Positions 15,667 to 24,077 of a DNA stretch of 64,000 bases are shown piece after piece (position 1 is the first letter of the stretch; the number at the start of each line of letters is the position of its first letter). Origin of the DNA: JBDGYW01 sp964580055. Its GTDB lineage: Bacteria > Gemmatimonadota > Gemmatimonadetes > Gemmatimonadales > GWC2-71-9. The position numbers were made by a program, and so were the translations under genes. The stretch is from assembly GCA_964580055.1 (NCBI GenBank), contig CAZOJI010000027.1, positions 1 through 64,000 of the forward strand. Direction: 5' to 3'. The notes below the pieces were generated by a model. That model was not told the DNA's origin and did no database searches. It saw only the letters and a program-made list of their open reading frames with translations.

Positions 15667-18653
15667 TAGTCGACCTTGAAAGCTCCAGTGGATTCGAGCG
15701 TGCGGGAAACCTGTTCAACCTTGTACGCCTCTAGCACGTCACCCACCTTTATGTCGTTGAAGTTCTCAACCGCAATACCGCATTCGAGACCTTCCCTGAC
15801 CTCCTTCACATCGTCCTTGAAACGCTTGAGGCTCGCTATGCCGCCGTCGTATATCTCGACAGAGTCCCTGATGACTCGGATCCTCAGTCCACGCCTTACT
15901 ATGCCACTTCTCACGTAACAACCGGCGATCGTGCCGACGCCAGAGATCTTGAAGGTGTCGCGTACTTCCACCTCGCCCAGTACCGTTTCCTTCTCCTCGG
16001 GCGAGAGCATGCCCTCCAACGCCGATCTCACATCTTCCACCGCTTCGTAAATTACGCGATATGTTCTGATGTCCACCTTTTCCCGTTCAGCTGCAGACCG
16101 TGCGTTGGCGTCGGGCCTCACGTGGAATCCCACCACTATGGCACCGGACGCCTTGGCCAAAAGCACGTCACCCTCGGTAATCGCGCCCACGCCGCGGTGA
16201 ACGATTTCGACCGCCACCTCGTCGGTGGACAACTGTGCGAATGCGTCCGCAAGCGCCTCTGCGGGACCACCCTGATCCGCCTTGATTATGATCTTCAGTG
16301 CTTCCGCCTGACCGGATTCTATCTGTTTCGACAGATCCTCGAGCGAGACAGCACGCGAGGTTCGCCGGTGCTCCGCCTCGCGATCCAGTCTCTGACGCTT
16401 CTGCGCAATCTCTCTGGCTTCTACCGCCTCTCGAACCGCCGAGAACGTGTCCCCCGCATGCGGCACACCGCTGAAACCGAGCACCTGTACCGGCAAAGAC
16501 GGGCCCGCTTCGTCTACCCGTTTGCCCGTTTCATCGATCATCGCGCGCACCCGGCCGGCGAGATTTCCGCAAATGAAGTTGTCACCGACTCTCAGAGTCC
16601 CGTTCTTCACCAGCACGGTCGCCACTGGCCCCTTGCCCGAGTCCAGTGTTCCTTCGATCACGATACCGGTTGCGAGGCGTTTCGGGTTCGCGGCAATGTC
16701 GAGCAAGTCGGCCTGCAGCAAGATCTTATCCAGAAGGTCGTCCACGCCCTGGCCGCTCTTCGCCGATACTTCGGCGCACATTGTGTCGCCACCGAATTCT
16801 TCGAGTAAGACCTCATGCTTTAGAAGGTCCTGCCGGACGCGGCCTGGATCGACCCCGGGTAGGTCGATCTTGTTGATTGCCACAACCATGGGGACCCCGG
16901 CGCTCTTCGCATGGCTGATTGCCTCCACGGTCTGAGGCATGACACGGTCGTCCGCCGCAACTACCAGAACCACGATATCGGTCACCTGTGCACCGCGAGC
17001 TCGCATGGCGGTGAAAGCCTCGTGTCCCGGCGTGTCGAGGAAGGTGATCATCTTTCCACCCGGCAAGTCGAGGTGGTGGGCTCCAATGTGCTGCGTGATT
17101 CCGCCGGCCTCGCCGCCTATGACGTTAGTCTTTCTCATGAAATCGAGCAGCGAAGTCTTTCCGTGATCCACATGCCCCATGACCGTGACGACGGGAGAGC
17201 GGGGCTCAAGGTCTTCCTCCTGGTCCTCAGCAGACTCCAAGACTGCGGCGGGAGCGTATTCTTCGTCACGCATCGCGTTGTATCCGAACTCACCCGCTAT
17301 CAAGTCGATCTGATCAAAATCGAGCCTCTGGTTGACCGTTACCATCAAGCCCAATTCCTTGAAGCAGAACGTGACAATCTCGGTAGGGCTCACATCCAAC
17401 ATCGACGCGAGCTCGGTCACCGTGATGAACTCGTTGACGCGGATTGTCGTACGATCACGTTCCTTCTCTTCCGCGATGCGTTGCTGCTCCGCTTCACGCA
17501 AGCTTGCGGCATCCATGCGGCGCTTGCTCGTGCGTTTGGGTGCCCCCTTCATCGAAGCAAGCGTCCGGCTGATATTGGCCTGCACCGCATCCTTGTCTAC
17601 CTGACTGCGCTTGCTACGCTTGCGCCGTTTTCTGTCTCGGCGGCGTTCTTCCGCGACCTCGCCGGGCGTTGCAGAGGCAACTGGCCGCGGTCCCGTCGAT
17701 GCCGCCGCGGGTCGTTGCTTTTGAGGTGGTGGTTCCGGGGTCGGCACACGAGGCACTGGCTTGGGAATCACAGGAGCCGCGGGTTTCTCGACGTCCTCCG
17801 TCGTGGCAGGTTCCTCAGCCGCAGTCTCTGCACGCCTCACCTCTTCCTCTTCTGCGGCAGGCAGTGATGGCTCTTCGGCCATTTCGACGCCTTCCTCCTC
17901 CTCCTCCTCCTCCTCCTCCTCTACTGCACGGAACTCAACACCGGCCTCCTCTTCCTCCTCCGCCTCTGTTACATCAGCCATTCGCGCCGGCTCGGTCTCC
18001 TCCGGTACCGCCGCAGGCTTCGCCTCGGCAGCCTCTGCCGCAAACCCTTCTGCTGCCTCCTCTTCCGGTGCTCCGGCACCCTCCACAACATCTGCCTTCC
18101 CGGCCTCCACCCCCTCCACGTCCGTCGTTTCTAGCGTGCCGAGTTCATCTTTCGCTTCCACCTCTTGCTCCTGCGCCGCTTCGACCGAGCTGAGCACCTC
18201 AGCCTCAATCGGTTCCTCAGGAGCCTGGGCAGCAGAAAGTTCTGTCGGGGTGTCGCCCCGCACCAGTGGTTCGGCCTCCTCCACAGGTACAGACTCGCGT
18301 CCCTCGTCCGCAGCATCCGGCGCCAGCGTTGGCGTTGGCGTCCCTTCGGCTGCCTCACGGGCGGCGATCTCGGCCGCTGAGCGGCGGCGGCGCACCGGGC
18401 GCTTTGCCGAAGCCGGCGCTTCCGCCTCTTCCGCAGCTTTCTTAGGACTGCGACGGCGGGTCTTCTTCTTTTCCGGCACCGCGGCTCGCCGCTTCTCGCG
18501 TTCCCACCGAGCCCTGACCAGGGCCACCTGATCAGCTGCCAAGCTGGACAAATGGCTGCGCACGTGAATGCCCATATCGGCGAGAAGCGAGATCAGCTGT
18601 CCGCTTTCAATTCCAAATTCCGCTGCAAGATCGTGGATCCGAGTCTTGCCCAC
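15666..18653 (-). CDS. infB: Translation initiation factor IF-2
   Basis: GTPase that delivers fMet-tRNA to the 30S subunit and promotes subunit joining. It is 995 residues. The IF2_N motif is at residues 1-60. A very long disordered acidic/Ala-rich region (about 60-340) includes an uninterrupted Glu run encoded by a CTC/GAG microsatellite near 17893-17922. A basic linker and second IF2_N segment follow, then the G domain (GHVDHGKTSLLD, DTPGHEAF, NKIDLP) and domains II-IV. GTG 18653 overlaps the ylxQ stop (TAGTG). Confidence 0.97.
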   Translation of the reverse strand: MGKTRIHDLAAEFGIESGQLISLLADMGIHVRSHLSSLAADQVALVRARWEREKRRAAVPEKKKTRRRSPKKAAEEAEAPASAKRPVRRRRSAAEIAAREAAEGTPTPTLAPDAADEGRESVPVEEAEPLVRGDTPTELSAAQAPEEPIEAEVLSSVEAAQEQEVEAKDELGTLETTDVEGVEAGKADVVEGAGAPEEEAAEGFAAEAAEAKPAAVPEETEPARMADVTEAEEEEEAGVEFRAVEEEEEEEEEEGVEMAEEPSLPAAEEEEVRRAETAAEEPATTEDVEKPAAPVIPKPVPRVPTPEPPPQKQRPAAASTGPRPVASATPGEVAEERRRDRKRRKRSKRSQVDKDAVQANISRTLASMKGAPKRTSKRRMDAASLREAEQQRIAEEKERDRTTIRVNEFITVTELASMLDVSPTEIVTFCFKELGLMVTVNQRLDFDQIDLIAGEFGYNAMRDEEYAPAAVLESAEDQEEDLEPRSPVVTVMGHVDHGKTSLLDFMRKTNVIGGEAGGITQHIGAHHLDLPGGKMITFLDTPGHEAFTAMRARGAQVTDIVVLVVAADDRVMPQTVEAISHAKSAGVPMVVAINKIDLPGVDPGRVRQDLLKHEVLLEEFGGDTMCAEVSAKSGQGVDDLLDKILLQADLLDIAANPKRLATGIVIEGTLDSGKGPVATVLVKNGTLRVGDNFICGNLAGRVRAMIDETGKRVDEAGPSLPVQVLGFSGVPHAGDTFSAVREAVEAREIAQKRQRLDREAEHRRTSRAVSLEDLSKQIESGQAEALKIIIKADQGGPAEALADAFAQLSTDEVAVEIVHRGVGAITEGDVLLAKASGAIVVGFHVRPDANARSAAEREKVDIRTYRVIYEAVEDVRSALEGMLSPEEKETVLGEVEVRDTFKISGVGTIAGCYVRSGIVRRGLRIRVIRDSVEIYDGGIASLKRFKDDVKEVREGLECGIAVENFNDIKVGDVLEAYKVEQVSRTLESTGAFKVD

Positions 18654-18973
18654 TAAATCCTCCTAGTCGCTCTCTGCTCGCTCGAACGACACATTTCAAT
18701 GGACAGATGGGGATCGAGCAACCCCACTGCCTGAACCTCTTCCCGGCCCAATTTGCGCCCTAATTCAGCCGAGCCAGGCCCTTCCAGTATCGTCACTCCC
18801 CTACCCCTCGCCAACCGCGCCACTTTTTGCTCCGTGCGGTCTCCGCGGTCGCTGGCCAATACGACCAGCCGGACAGTACCGGTCTTCAGTCCCTCGCGCA
18901 CTCTGGACGTGCCCACCAACACCGATCCCGCTCGTGCGCCAAGCCCGATCAATCGCAAATCCCGTTCGTTCAT
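18653..18973 (-). CDS. ylxQ: L7Ae/L30e/S12e-like RNA-binding protein YlxQ
   Basis: A 106-residue L7Ae-fold protein. It has GLGARAGSVLVGTSRVREGLKTG, the family strand LVVLASDRGDRTEQKV and then a GVTIL turn. Such proteins sit between nusA and infB in many genomes and probably bind RNA. The ylxR (DUF448) gene that often precedes it is missing: ylxQ follows nusA directly with a 4-base overlap. The last 20 residues are unconserved and may be poorly ordered. Confidence 0.85.
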   Translation of the reverse strand: MNERDLRLIGLGARAGSVLVGTSRVREGLKTGTVRLVVLASDRGDRTEQKVARLARGRGVTILEGPGSAELGRKLGREEVQAVGLLDPHLSIEMCRSSEQRATRRI

Positions 18974-20379
18974 TCGGCCGGTTGCTGGACCTCCATGGTG
19001 TCGCCGCCGGTCTCTGTATCGTCGTCTCCTCGTCCACTTTCGCTTTCGCTTTCGCTTTCGCTTTCGCTGACGTCAACGGCATCGTCAGATTCCTCGGTCA
19101 ATTCCGATAGAAATGCCAGCAACATATCGGCGTGTTCCCGGGTAATGCCATCGATCTTCAAGACGTCGTCCATCTCGAGATCGAGTATGTCCCGGAGCGT
19201 CTTCATTCCCGCACCTTCCAAAAGTTCTACAACATCCGAAGGAATGCCCTTGAGTTCTTCCAACATCACGTCCACAACCAGCGCCTCATCCGGTGGCACA
19301 GTGGAAAACAACGGCCCCTCACCTCCGCGTTCCAGCCATTCGCGGCTCGAATAGAGGTCGATCTTCCAGCCGGTCAGCTCCGACGCCAATCTCACATTCT
19401 GCCCGTTGCGTCCTATTGCAAGCGAAAGTTGATCTTCGTCCACAACCGCTTGGATCGTCTGGTTCTCGGAATCCGAGAAGACGCGCGAAACGCGCGCGGG
19501 CGCCAACGCGAGTTTCACGAATCGTTCCGGATCAGGGGACCAGGGCACGATGTCGATGCGCTCGCCACCCAATTCGTTAACCACCGCCTGCACACGGTTT
19601 CCTTTGAGTCCGACACAGGCGCCGACCGGATCGACCCCATCGTCACGGCTCACTACCGCGATCTTTGTGCGGCCACCTACCTCTCGAGCCGCTTCCTTGA
19701 TTTCGACTATTCCCTGCTGGATCTCCGGTACTTCGATCTGGAACAACGCTATCACGAATGCTGGGTCAGCACGAGAGAGAATCAACCTCGGGCCTCTTGG
19801 CGTTTCCTCGAGACGCTTGAGCACCGCCCTGATCGTGTCACCCTGATGGAAACGCTCACGCGGATTCTGCTCACGGTACGGGATGATCGCTTCGGCTTCA
19901 CGAAAACGACTCACCAGTACAACTAACCGACCGCGTTCGATCTGTTGGATCTCACCGGACACCAACTCGCCGACCTTCTCCCCGAATTCCCCCCGGATGC
20001 GTGTCCGCTCACCTTCCCGCACGCGCTGGATAATGCGCTGTTTGGCAGCCTGAGCGGCATTACGTCCCAGACTCTCAAACGGGATTTCTTCCTCGAGAAT
20101 GTCGCCTACCTCAAATTCGGGATCCTCATATTTTGCTTCCTCTAACGAAACCTGAGATGCGGGATCCTCCACCTGTTCAACAACGCTCTTGAGAAGCGTT
20201 ACCGTGATCGCACCCTTCAAATCGTCGATCTCGATTTCCTCTCTCACCGAAGGCCCATACCTCCTCGAGAGCGCCGCGTGTATCCCGTCACGGAGAAGAT
20301 CGAGCAGCTCCGACCTGTTGAGCTGCTTAATGTTTGCCACCTCCTGGAGTGCCGCCAGAAGTTGGGCGGAACTCGTCAT
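18970..20379 (-). CDS. nusA: Transcription termination/antitermination factor NusA
   Basis: A 469-residue RNA polymerase-binding elongation factor. It has an N-terminal domain (residues 1-130), an S1 domain (VGELVSGEIQQIERGRLVVLVS), two KH domains (VGACVGLKGNRVQAVVNELGGERIDIV and LAIGRNGQNVRLASELTGWKID) and one C-terminal helix-hairpin-helix-like repeat (LEELKGIPSDVVELLEGAG). The acidic tail contains a Ser-Glu dipeptide repeat from five TTTCGC units at 19038-19067 on the plus strand. rimP overlaps by 4 bases upstream. Confidence 0.97.
   Translation of the reverse strand: MTSSAQLLAALQEVANIKQLNRSELLDLLRDGIHAALSRRYGPSVREEIEIDDLKGAITVTLLKSVVEQVEDPASQVSLEEAKYEDPEFEVGDILEEEIPFESLGRNAAQAAKQRIIQRVREGERTRIRGEFGEKVGELVSGEIQQIERGRLVVLVSRFREAEAIIPYREQNPRERFHQGDTIRAVLKRLEETPRGPRLILSRADPAFVIALFQIEVPEIQQGIVEIKEAAREVGGRTKIAVVSRDDGVDPVGACVGLKGNRVQAVVNELGGERIDIVPWSPDPERFVKLALAPARVSRVFSDSENQTIQAVVDEDQLSLAIGRNGQNVRLASELTGWKIDLYSSREWLERGGEGPLFSTVPPDEALVVDVMLEELKGIPSDVVELLEGAGMKTLRDILDLEMDDVLKIDGITREHADMLLAFLSELTEESDDAVDVSESESESESESGRGDDDTETGGDTMEVQQPAE
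19038..19067. repeat. Hexanucleotide microsatellite in nusA
   Basis: Five exact tandem TTTCGC units on the plus strand encode the Glu-Ser repeat of the NusA tail. Six-base units keep the frame whatever the copy number, so length variation would be tolerated. Confidence 0.9.
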
Positions 20380-20891
20380 TGGCTCTCCTTGCTAACGGTC
20401 CTTGTCAGCGACCGGTCTAAATTCGACCAATCCACCACCAATGTGGCGTCTCTCACTTCATTCAACGGTATGGCCCGCTCAACACCGTCCTCGGCAAACC
20501 GAAGTACAACCGTGCCCTCGTCGGGAACCCTCACGATCGTTGCCCTGGCGTGGCGCCGCCCCGAAACCCTGACCCGGACGTCACTCCCAACAAAACGCTC
20601 CCAATGTTTGGGGAACCTTATCGGCCGTTCGATCCCGGGAGAAGAAACTTCCAGCACATATCTTTCACCCAGAATGCCCGAATCGTCGAACCACCCCTCG
20701 AGGGCACGGCTGACGCTGGCACAGTCATCGGCCGTAATTCCGTTTTCAGGACCAGAGTCTTCTATGTCTACCCTCACCTGGAGCACAGTACGCCCTCGCG
20801 ACACTCGGCTTCTCAAATCCACTAGCTCGAAGCCAAGTCCCGCCACTCGCATGCCGACCGCATTGACAAGGTCGTCAGGCGCACATTTCAT
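20376..20891 (-). CDS. rimP: Ribosome maturation factor RimP
   Basis: A 171-residue factor for early 30S assembly. It has the signatures GFELVDLRSRVSRGRTVLQVRVDIED, CASVSRALEGWFDD, YVLEVSSPGIERPI and a C-terminal SH3-like domain. It is first of the rimP-nusA-infB operon; its stop overlaps nusA by 4 bases. The promoter at 20973-20946 and a hairpin leader precede it. The SD is weak (GAATGAG region). Confidence 0.94.
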   Translation of the reverse strand: MKCAPDDLVNAVGMRVAGLGFELVDLRSRVSRGRTVLQVRVDIEDSGPENGITADDCASVSRALEGWFDDSGILGERYVLEVSSPGIERPIRFPKHWERFVGSDVRVRVSGRRHARATIVRVPDEGTVVLRFAEDGVERAIPLNEVRDATLVVDWSNLDRSLTRTVSKESQ

Positions 20892-20906
20892 CTCATTCGC
20901 CCCAAT

Positions 20907-20931
20907 AAAAAAGCGGGCCCACTACGCCCGC
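20907..20931 (-). terminator. Intrinsic terminator-like hairpin between pgeF and rimP, in the rimP leader
   Basis: On the minus strand, a perfect 6-bp GC stem GCGGGC/GCCCGC (20931-20926 and 20918-20913) with a 7-base loop is followed directly by six Ts (20912-20907). It can terminate read-through from pgeF. It also lies downstream of the rimP promoter, about 8 bases after the predicted transcription start, so it may act as an attenuator. Confidence 0.75.
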
Positions 20932-20945
20932 GCCTCAGCCATGGT

Positions 20946-20973
20946 AATATACCGTACGCCTCGGAGTGGTCAA
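20946..20973 (-). promoter_or_regulatory. Sigma70-like promoter of the rimP-nusA-infB operon
   Basis: Minus-strand -35 TTGACC (20973-20968), a 16-bp spacer and -10 TATATT (20951-20946). The -35 overlaps the end of pgeF. The predicted start is near 20939, giving a leader of about 48 bases that contains the hairpin at 20931-20907. Confidence 0.65.
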
Positions 20974-21734
20974 CCCAATGGCACGCCTAGATATGCGGCC
21001 ATTCTGCCTGCCCTTTCTCCCAGCGATCGGTGGGAGTGAAACAGGCCTGCATCGTGGACGGTACACCAACTGCTCGCACTCACCATCTCGAGTCCCAGCG
21101 ATTTCCCCTGTTGAACCAGTACCTCACGCAGGTCGAGCGTCCCCCTCTCATCGGTCTTCATGCCGCTCACTGACTCGAATACCTCGGGACCGACCTCGTA
21201 GCAATCACCACAAATGCTCACACCACAATGCATTAGAATCTCGGAACGTCTGGTGACACCCAGTGATTCCAGGCGCCGCACTCCCGACTCCAGTATACCG
21301 GCTGCAGTTCCCCTCCACCCGGCATGCAAAAGACCTATGGTCATTGTTTCAGGATGCAACAAGTAAACCGGCACGCAGTCGGCTACCAACACGCTCAGCA
21401 GCAAACCGGCCGAGTTGGTGACGTGACCATCAACACCCCATTTGACGAGTAGTCCCCGCTCCAGGCCTGCGCATACCTCCACATTGGTGCCGTGGTATTG
21501 GTGGCCCACTACGGCTTGGCGGAAATTCGGCTCGAACGACTTCATGAAGACCTGCCATCGCCGCAAGACTTCGCCTGAGCAGTCACCACCCCAGAGAGCA
21601 AGGTCGAACCCGCCGTCCGAGCCTGTTATGCCGGCAATCACGCCGTATTCCTCTCGCCACTCCTCAATATCGAGTCTCGGCAACTCGATGCCGGTGGAAC
21701 GACGCTCGAGGGGGGGGGGATCACGGCCCTTCAC
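20970..21734 (-). CDS. pgeF: Peptidoglycan editing factor/purine nucleoside phosphorylase-like (PgeF/YfiH, laccase-domain)
   Basis: A 254-residue Cu-polyphenol-oxidase-fold protein. Family motifs are VADCVPVYLL, LLHAGWRGTAAGILE and CGVSICGDCYEVGPEVFE, with the His and Cys ligands present. Members act as purine nucleosidases/phosphorylases or remove mis-incorporated Ser from peptidoglycan precursors; its place after murA fits the second role. Codons 6-9 contain a 10-base C tract (G tract 21710-21719 on plus), a slippage-prone site. A TTG after the tract (codon 18) could serve as an alternative start. Confidence 0.9.
   Translation of the reverse strand: MKGRDPPPLERRSTGIELPRLDIEEWREEYGVIAGITGSDGGFDLALWGGDCSGEVLRRWQVFMKSFEPNFRQAVVGHQYHGTNVEVCAGLERGLLVKWGVDGHVTNSAGLLLSVLVADCVPVYLLHPETMTIGLLHAGWRGTAAGILESGVRRLESLGVTRRSEILMHCGVSICGDCYEVGPEVFESVSGMKTDERGTLDLREVLVQQGKSLGLEMVSASSWCTVHDAGLFHSHRSLGERAGRMAAYLGVPLG
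21710..21719. repeat. Ten-base homopolymer (poly-G on plus) in the 5' end of pgeF
   Basis: Ten consecutive G on the plus strand, read as C on the coding strand, encode three Pro plus the start of a Leu codon within the first ten codons. Gain or loss of one base would shift the frame right after initiation. Confidence 0.9.
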
Positions 21735-21742
21735 GCGACACC

Positions 21743-23035
21743 CTATCCGCTAACTCGCTCGATCTGAGCCCCAAGAGCGCGCAGTCGTGAATCGATTTCC
21801 TGGTAGCCCCGATCTATCTGCCCGACGTTGTGAATCACGCTGTCACCCTCCGCGGCGAGTGCAGCCAAGAGCATGGCCATTCCCGCTCGAATGTCGGGGC
21901 TCTCCACTACACCACCTCTGAGACGAGAGGGGCCTGAAATGACGACGCGGTGCGGATCGCACAGCACCAGCCTGGCACCGAGGCCGACCAGCTTGTCAAC
22001 GAAGAACAACCGCGACTCGAACATCTTTTCGAAAATCAACACCATGCCTTCGCATTGTGTAGCCACGACCACGGCTATCGAGGTCAGATCTGGCGGGAAT
22101 GCTGGCCAGGGTCCATCCTCGATCTTCGGCACATGGCCGCCTGAATCCGGGCGAACGCGCCGCTCCTGTGAAGGCCGGATCAGCAACCGGTCGTTGTCGA
22201 GAGAAGGACTAACACCGAGCCGATTGAACGTCATTATGATGTTGCGGAGGTCTTCCGACCTGACCCCTTCGATCTGAAGTTCACCGTTTGTGACTGCCGC
22301 TAGGCCGATGAAGCTGCCGACCTCCACATGGTCCGGGCCCACCTCCAACCGCGCTCCGCGAAGACTCTGCACACCTTCCACTGTCAGTGTACCGGTTCCG
22401 ATGCCCTCGATTACTGCACCCATAGACGAAAGCGCTCTGGCAAGATCCTGAACGTGTGGTTCGGTCGCGGCGTTTCGCAACACCGTTCGACCTCGAGCCA
22501 TACATGCTGCCATCAGAGCGTTCTCAGTGCCCGTGACGCTTGGCTCGTCCAAGAACACGTCTGCACCTTGCAACCCCTTGGTCTCGAGCCTGAAGTCCCC
22601 TCCAATGGTCACATCCGCACCCAGAGCATCCAATGCCTGAAAATGTGTGTCGAGACGGCGTCGCCCGATCACATCGCCTCCCGGGGGCGGAAGTATCACA
22701 TGACCGAATCTGGCCAAGAGCGGCCCTGCGAGGAGGATGGAGGCCCGAATCTGGGCACACAGCGCCGGATCCAAACGTGCGTCTTCCAAGCCCGTCGGAT
22801 CGACAGTTACAGTGTCTGACGCAGTCCAGGCCACTGACGCACCGAGAAACGAGAGCAGGTCCAGAAATGCCAAGACATCGCTGATGCGAGGAACGTTCAC
22901 GATCTCACAGGGACCATCAGCCAGGATAGAAGCGGCCAGCATGGGCAACGCAGCGTTCTTGTTGCCTGACGGCTTCACCACGCCTCTCACTGGTCTTCCA
23001 CCAGTGACATGGAAACTCTGTCGAACTGTGCTCAT
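21743..23035 (-). CDS. murA: UDP-N-acetylglucosamine 1-carboxyvinyltransferase MurA (Cys to Asp active-site variant)
   Basis: First committed step of peptidoglycan synthesis. The 430-residue protein has GVVKPSGNKNAALPMLAAS at residues 18-36, the active-site loop and C-terminal IRAGMAMLLAALAAEG. The loop reads LPPPGGDVIGRRRLD, so the residue equivalent to E. coli Cys115 is Asp121 (codon GAT). Known MurA enzymes with Asp here (Mycobacterium, Chlamydia) are active and fosfomycin resistant. ATG 23035 is chosen because the promoter at 23074-23046 predicts transcription starting after the upstream ATG at 23059. Confidence 0.95.
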   Translation of the reverse strand: MSTVRQSFHVTGGRPVRGVVKPSGNKNAALPMLAASILADGPCEIVNVPRISDVLAFLDLLSFLGASVAWTASDTVTVDPTGLEDARLDPALCAQIRASILLAGPLLARFGHVILPPPGGDVIGRRRLDTHFQALDALGADVTIGGDFRLETKGLQGADVFLDEPSVTGTENALMAACMARGRTVLRNAATEPHVQDLARALSSMGAVIEGIGTGTLTVEGVQSLRGARLEVGPDHVEVGSFIGLAAVTNGELQIEGVRSEDLRNIIMTFNRLGVSPSLDNDRLLIRPSQERRVRPDSGGHVPKIEDGPWPAFPPDLTSIAVVVATQCEGMVLIFEKMFESRLFFVDKLVGLGARLVLCDPHRVVISGPSRLRGGVVESPDIRAGMAMLLAALAAEGDSVIHNVGQIDRGYQEIDSRLRALGAQIERVSG

Positions 23036-23045
23036 AGTGCGGCAA

Positions 23046-23074
23046 ACCATATGGCGCATCTACGCAATGCGCAA
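23046..23074 (-). promoter_or_regulatory. Possible promoter of murA-pgeF
   Basis: Minus-strand -35 TTGCGC (23074-23069), a 17-bp spacer and -10 TATGGT (23051-23046). The predicted start near 23039 leaves a leader of only about 4 bases before ATG 23035. Confidence 0.45.
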
Positions 23075-23084
23075 GCTGATTCGC

Positions 23085-23113
23085 TTGACAGCGCGTCAGA
23101 GGTGACGAATGTT
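23085..23113 (+). promoter_or_regulatory. Possible promoter of the PII-like gene
   Basis: A perfect -35 TTGACA (23085-23090), a 17-bp spacer and a weak -10 AATGTT (23108-23113). The predicted leader is about 50 bases. The intergenic region is divergent from murA. Confidence 0.3.
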
Positions 23114-23171
23114 GCTTGGTACAGCGTTCCAGAACCGCATTCTTTATTTTGCACAAGTCACGAACTAAAGC

Positions 23172-23528
23172 ATGGAACTTTTGGTGTTGGTGATAGATCG
23201 TGGTGAGAGGCTCGACTCGATTCTGGCGGGGTTCTTGGAGATCGGCGTCACCGGTGCGACGGTGATCGAGAGTCGAGGTATGGCACGCCAGCTCTCGGAG
23301 GATTCCGATGCCACACCCGTGTTTTCGGGACTGCGAGAATTGCTTGCACGCTCTCGTCCTCAAAACAGCATCGTGTTCTCCGTGATCGAGGCGCGGGAGA
23401 AACTCGAGGCTGCCATCGAGATGATTCGGGACAAATGCGGCGACCTGAATGATCCTGGCACCGGTATCTTGTTTACGGTGCCGGTAAATCGAGCCATTGG
23501 TCTGGCTTCGGAATTGGGGTCCGACTGA
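23172..23528 (+). CDS. PII-like regulatory protein
   Basis: A 118-residue protein with the ferredoxin-like PII/CutA-type pattern. It opens with strand MELLVLVIDRGERLDSILAGFLEIGVTGATVIES, has a short loop region (about residues 38-56, shorter than the GlnB T-loop) and ends in PGTGILFTVPVNRAIGL, similar to the PII C-terminal strand. The uridylylation Tyr of GlnB is absent, so it is not a classical GlnB/GlnK. It may sense a nucleotide or small ligand. Partner unknown. Confidence 0.65.
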   Translation: MELLVLVIDRGERLDSILAGFLEIGVTGATVIESRGMARQLSEDSDATPVFSGLRELLARSRPQNSIVFSVIEAREKLEAAIEMIRDKCGDLNDPGTGILFTVPVNRAIGLASELGSD

Positions 23529-23618
23529 TCACAACAACCTGACCAACGCTATCGTCCGGCGGATACGAATCGCGGGTGAGTATCGTCGTCTCGGGTTCTC
23601 GGAAGGAGAGTTAGTCAT

Positions 23619-24077
23619 ATGGGATGGGCTGAGACTGTAACGGCTTTGTCGACCGCTTTCATAGCGGTGTTTCTTGGCGCTGCGTGTGTCGCATTGCTGC
23701 TCCTGCTTCGAAATCTTCGGGTGTTGCTGACCGATCTGAGCAATTTGACAAAGACTCTGGAACGGGATGGTAAGCCGGCCATCGAGTCGCTCCGCTCACT
23801 GGTGGGCGATGCTTCGGGAGTCCTGAGCACCGTCAAAACAGAGGTCGACGGTCTTGCGGAGACATCGAGTGTGATCCGCAAGAGAACCGAGCGCGTCGCC
23901 GCTTCTCTCGACGACAGGCTGAGGGACATCGAAGCATTAGCGGATGTGATTCAGGAGGAGGTCGAAGACACCGCTCTGGATATTGCAGCCGCGCTGCGGA
24001 CCACGAGGCGAGGCGGCAAGTTGCTGAAACGTATGCAGCGAGCACTCATGCGTCGCGGACGGAGGCGGGGGAAGTAG
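23619..24077 (+). CDS. DUF948-like single-pass membrane protein
   Basis: A 152-residue protein. One N-terminal membrane helix (residues about 8-30, LSTAFIAVFLGAACVALLLLLRNL) is followed by a long helical/coiled-coil region and a strongly basic C-terminus (RRGGKLLKRMQRALMRRGRRRGK). This arrangement resembles YtxG/DUF948 proteins. The SD AAGGAG (23603-23608) is 10 bases before ATG. The downstream gene starts at the base after its stop. Confidence 0.7.
   Translation: MGWAETVTALSTAFIAVFLGAACVALLLLLRNLRVLLTDLSNLTKTLERDGKPAIESLRSLVGDASGVLSTVKTEVDGLAETSSVIRKRTERVAASLDDRLRDIEALADVIQEEVEDTALDIAAALRTTRRGGKLLKRMQRALMRRGRRRGK

Noticed and set aside
17761..18531. Long Ser/Ala-rich plus-strand frame opposite infB
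   Set aside because: It mirrors the Glu/Ala-rich low-complexity region of IF-2; no start signal or domain.
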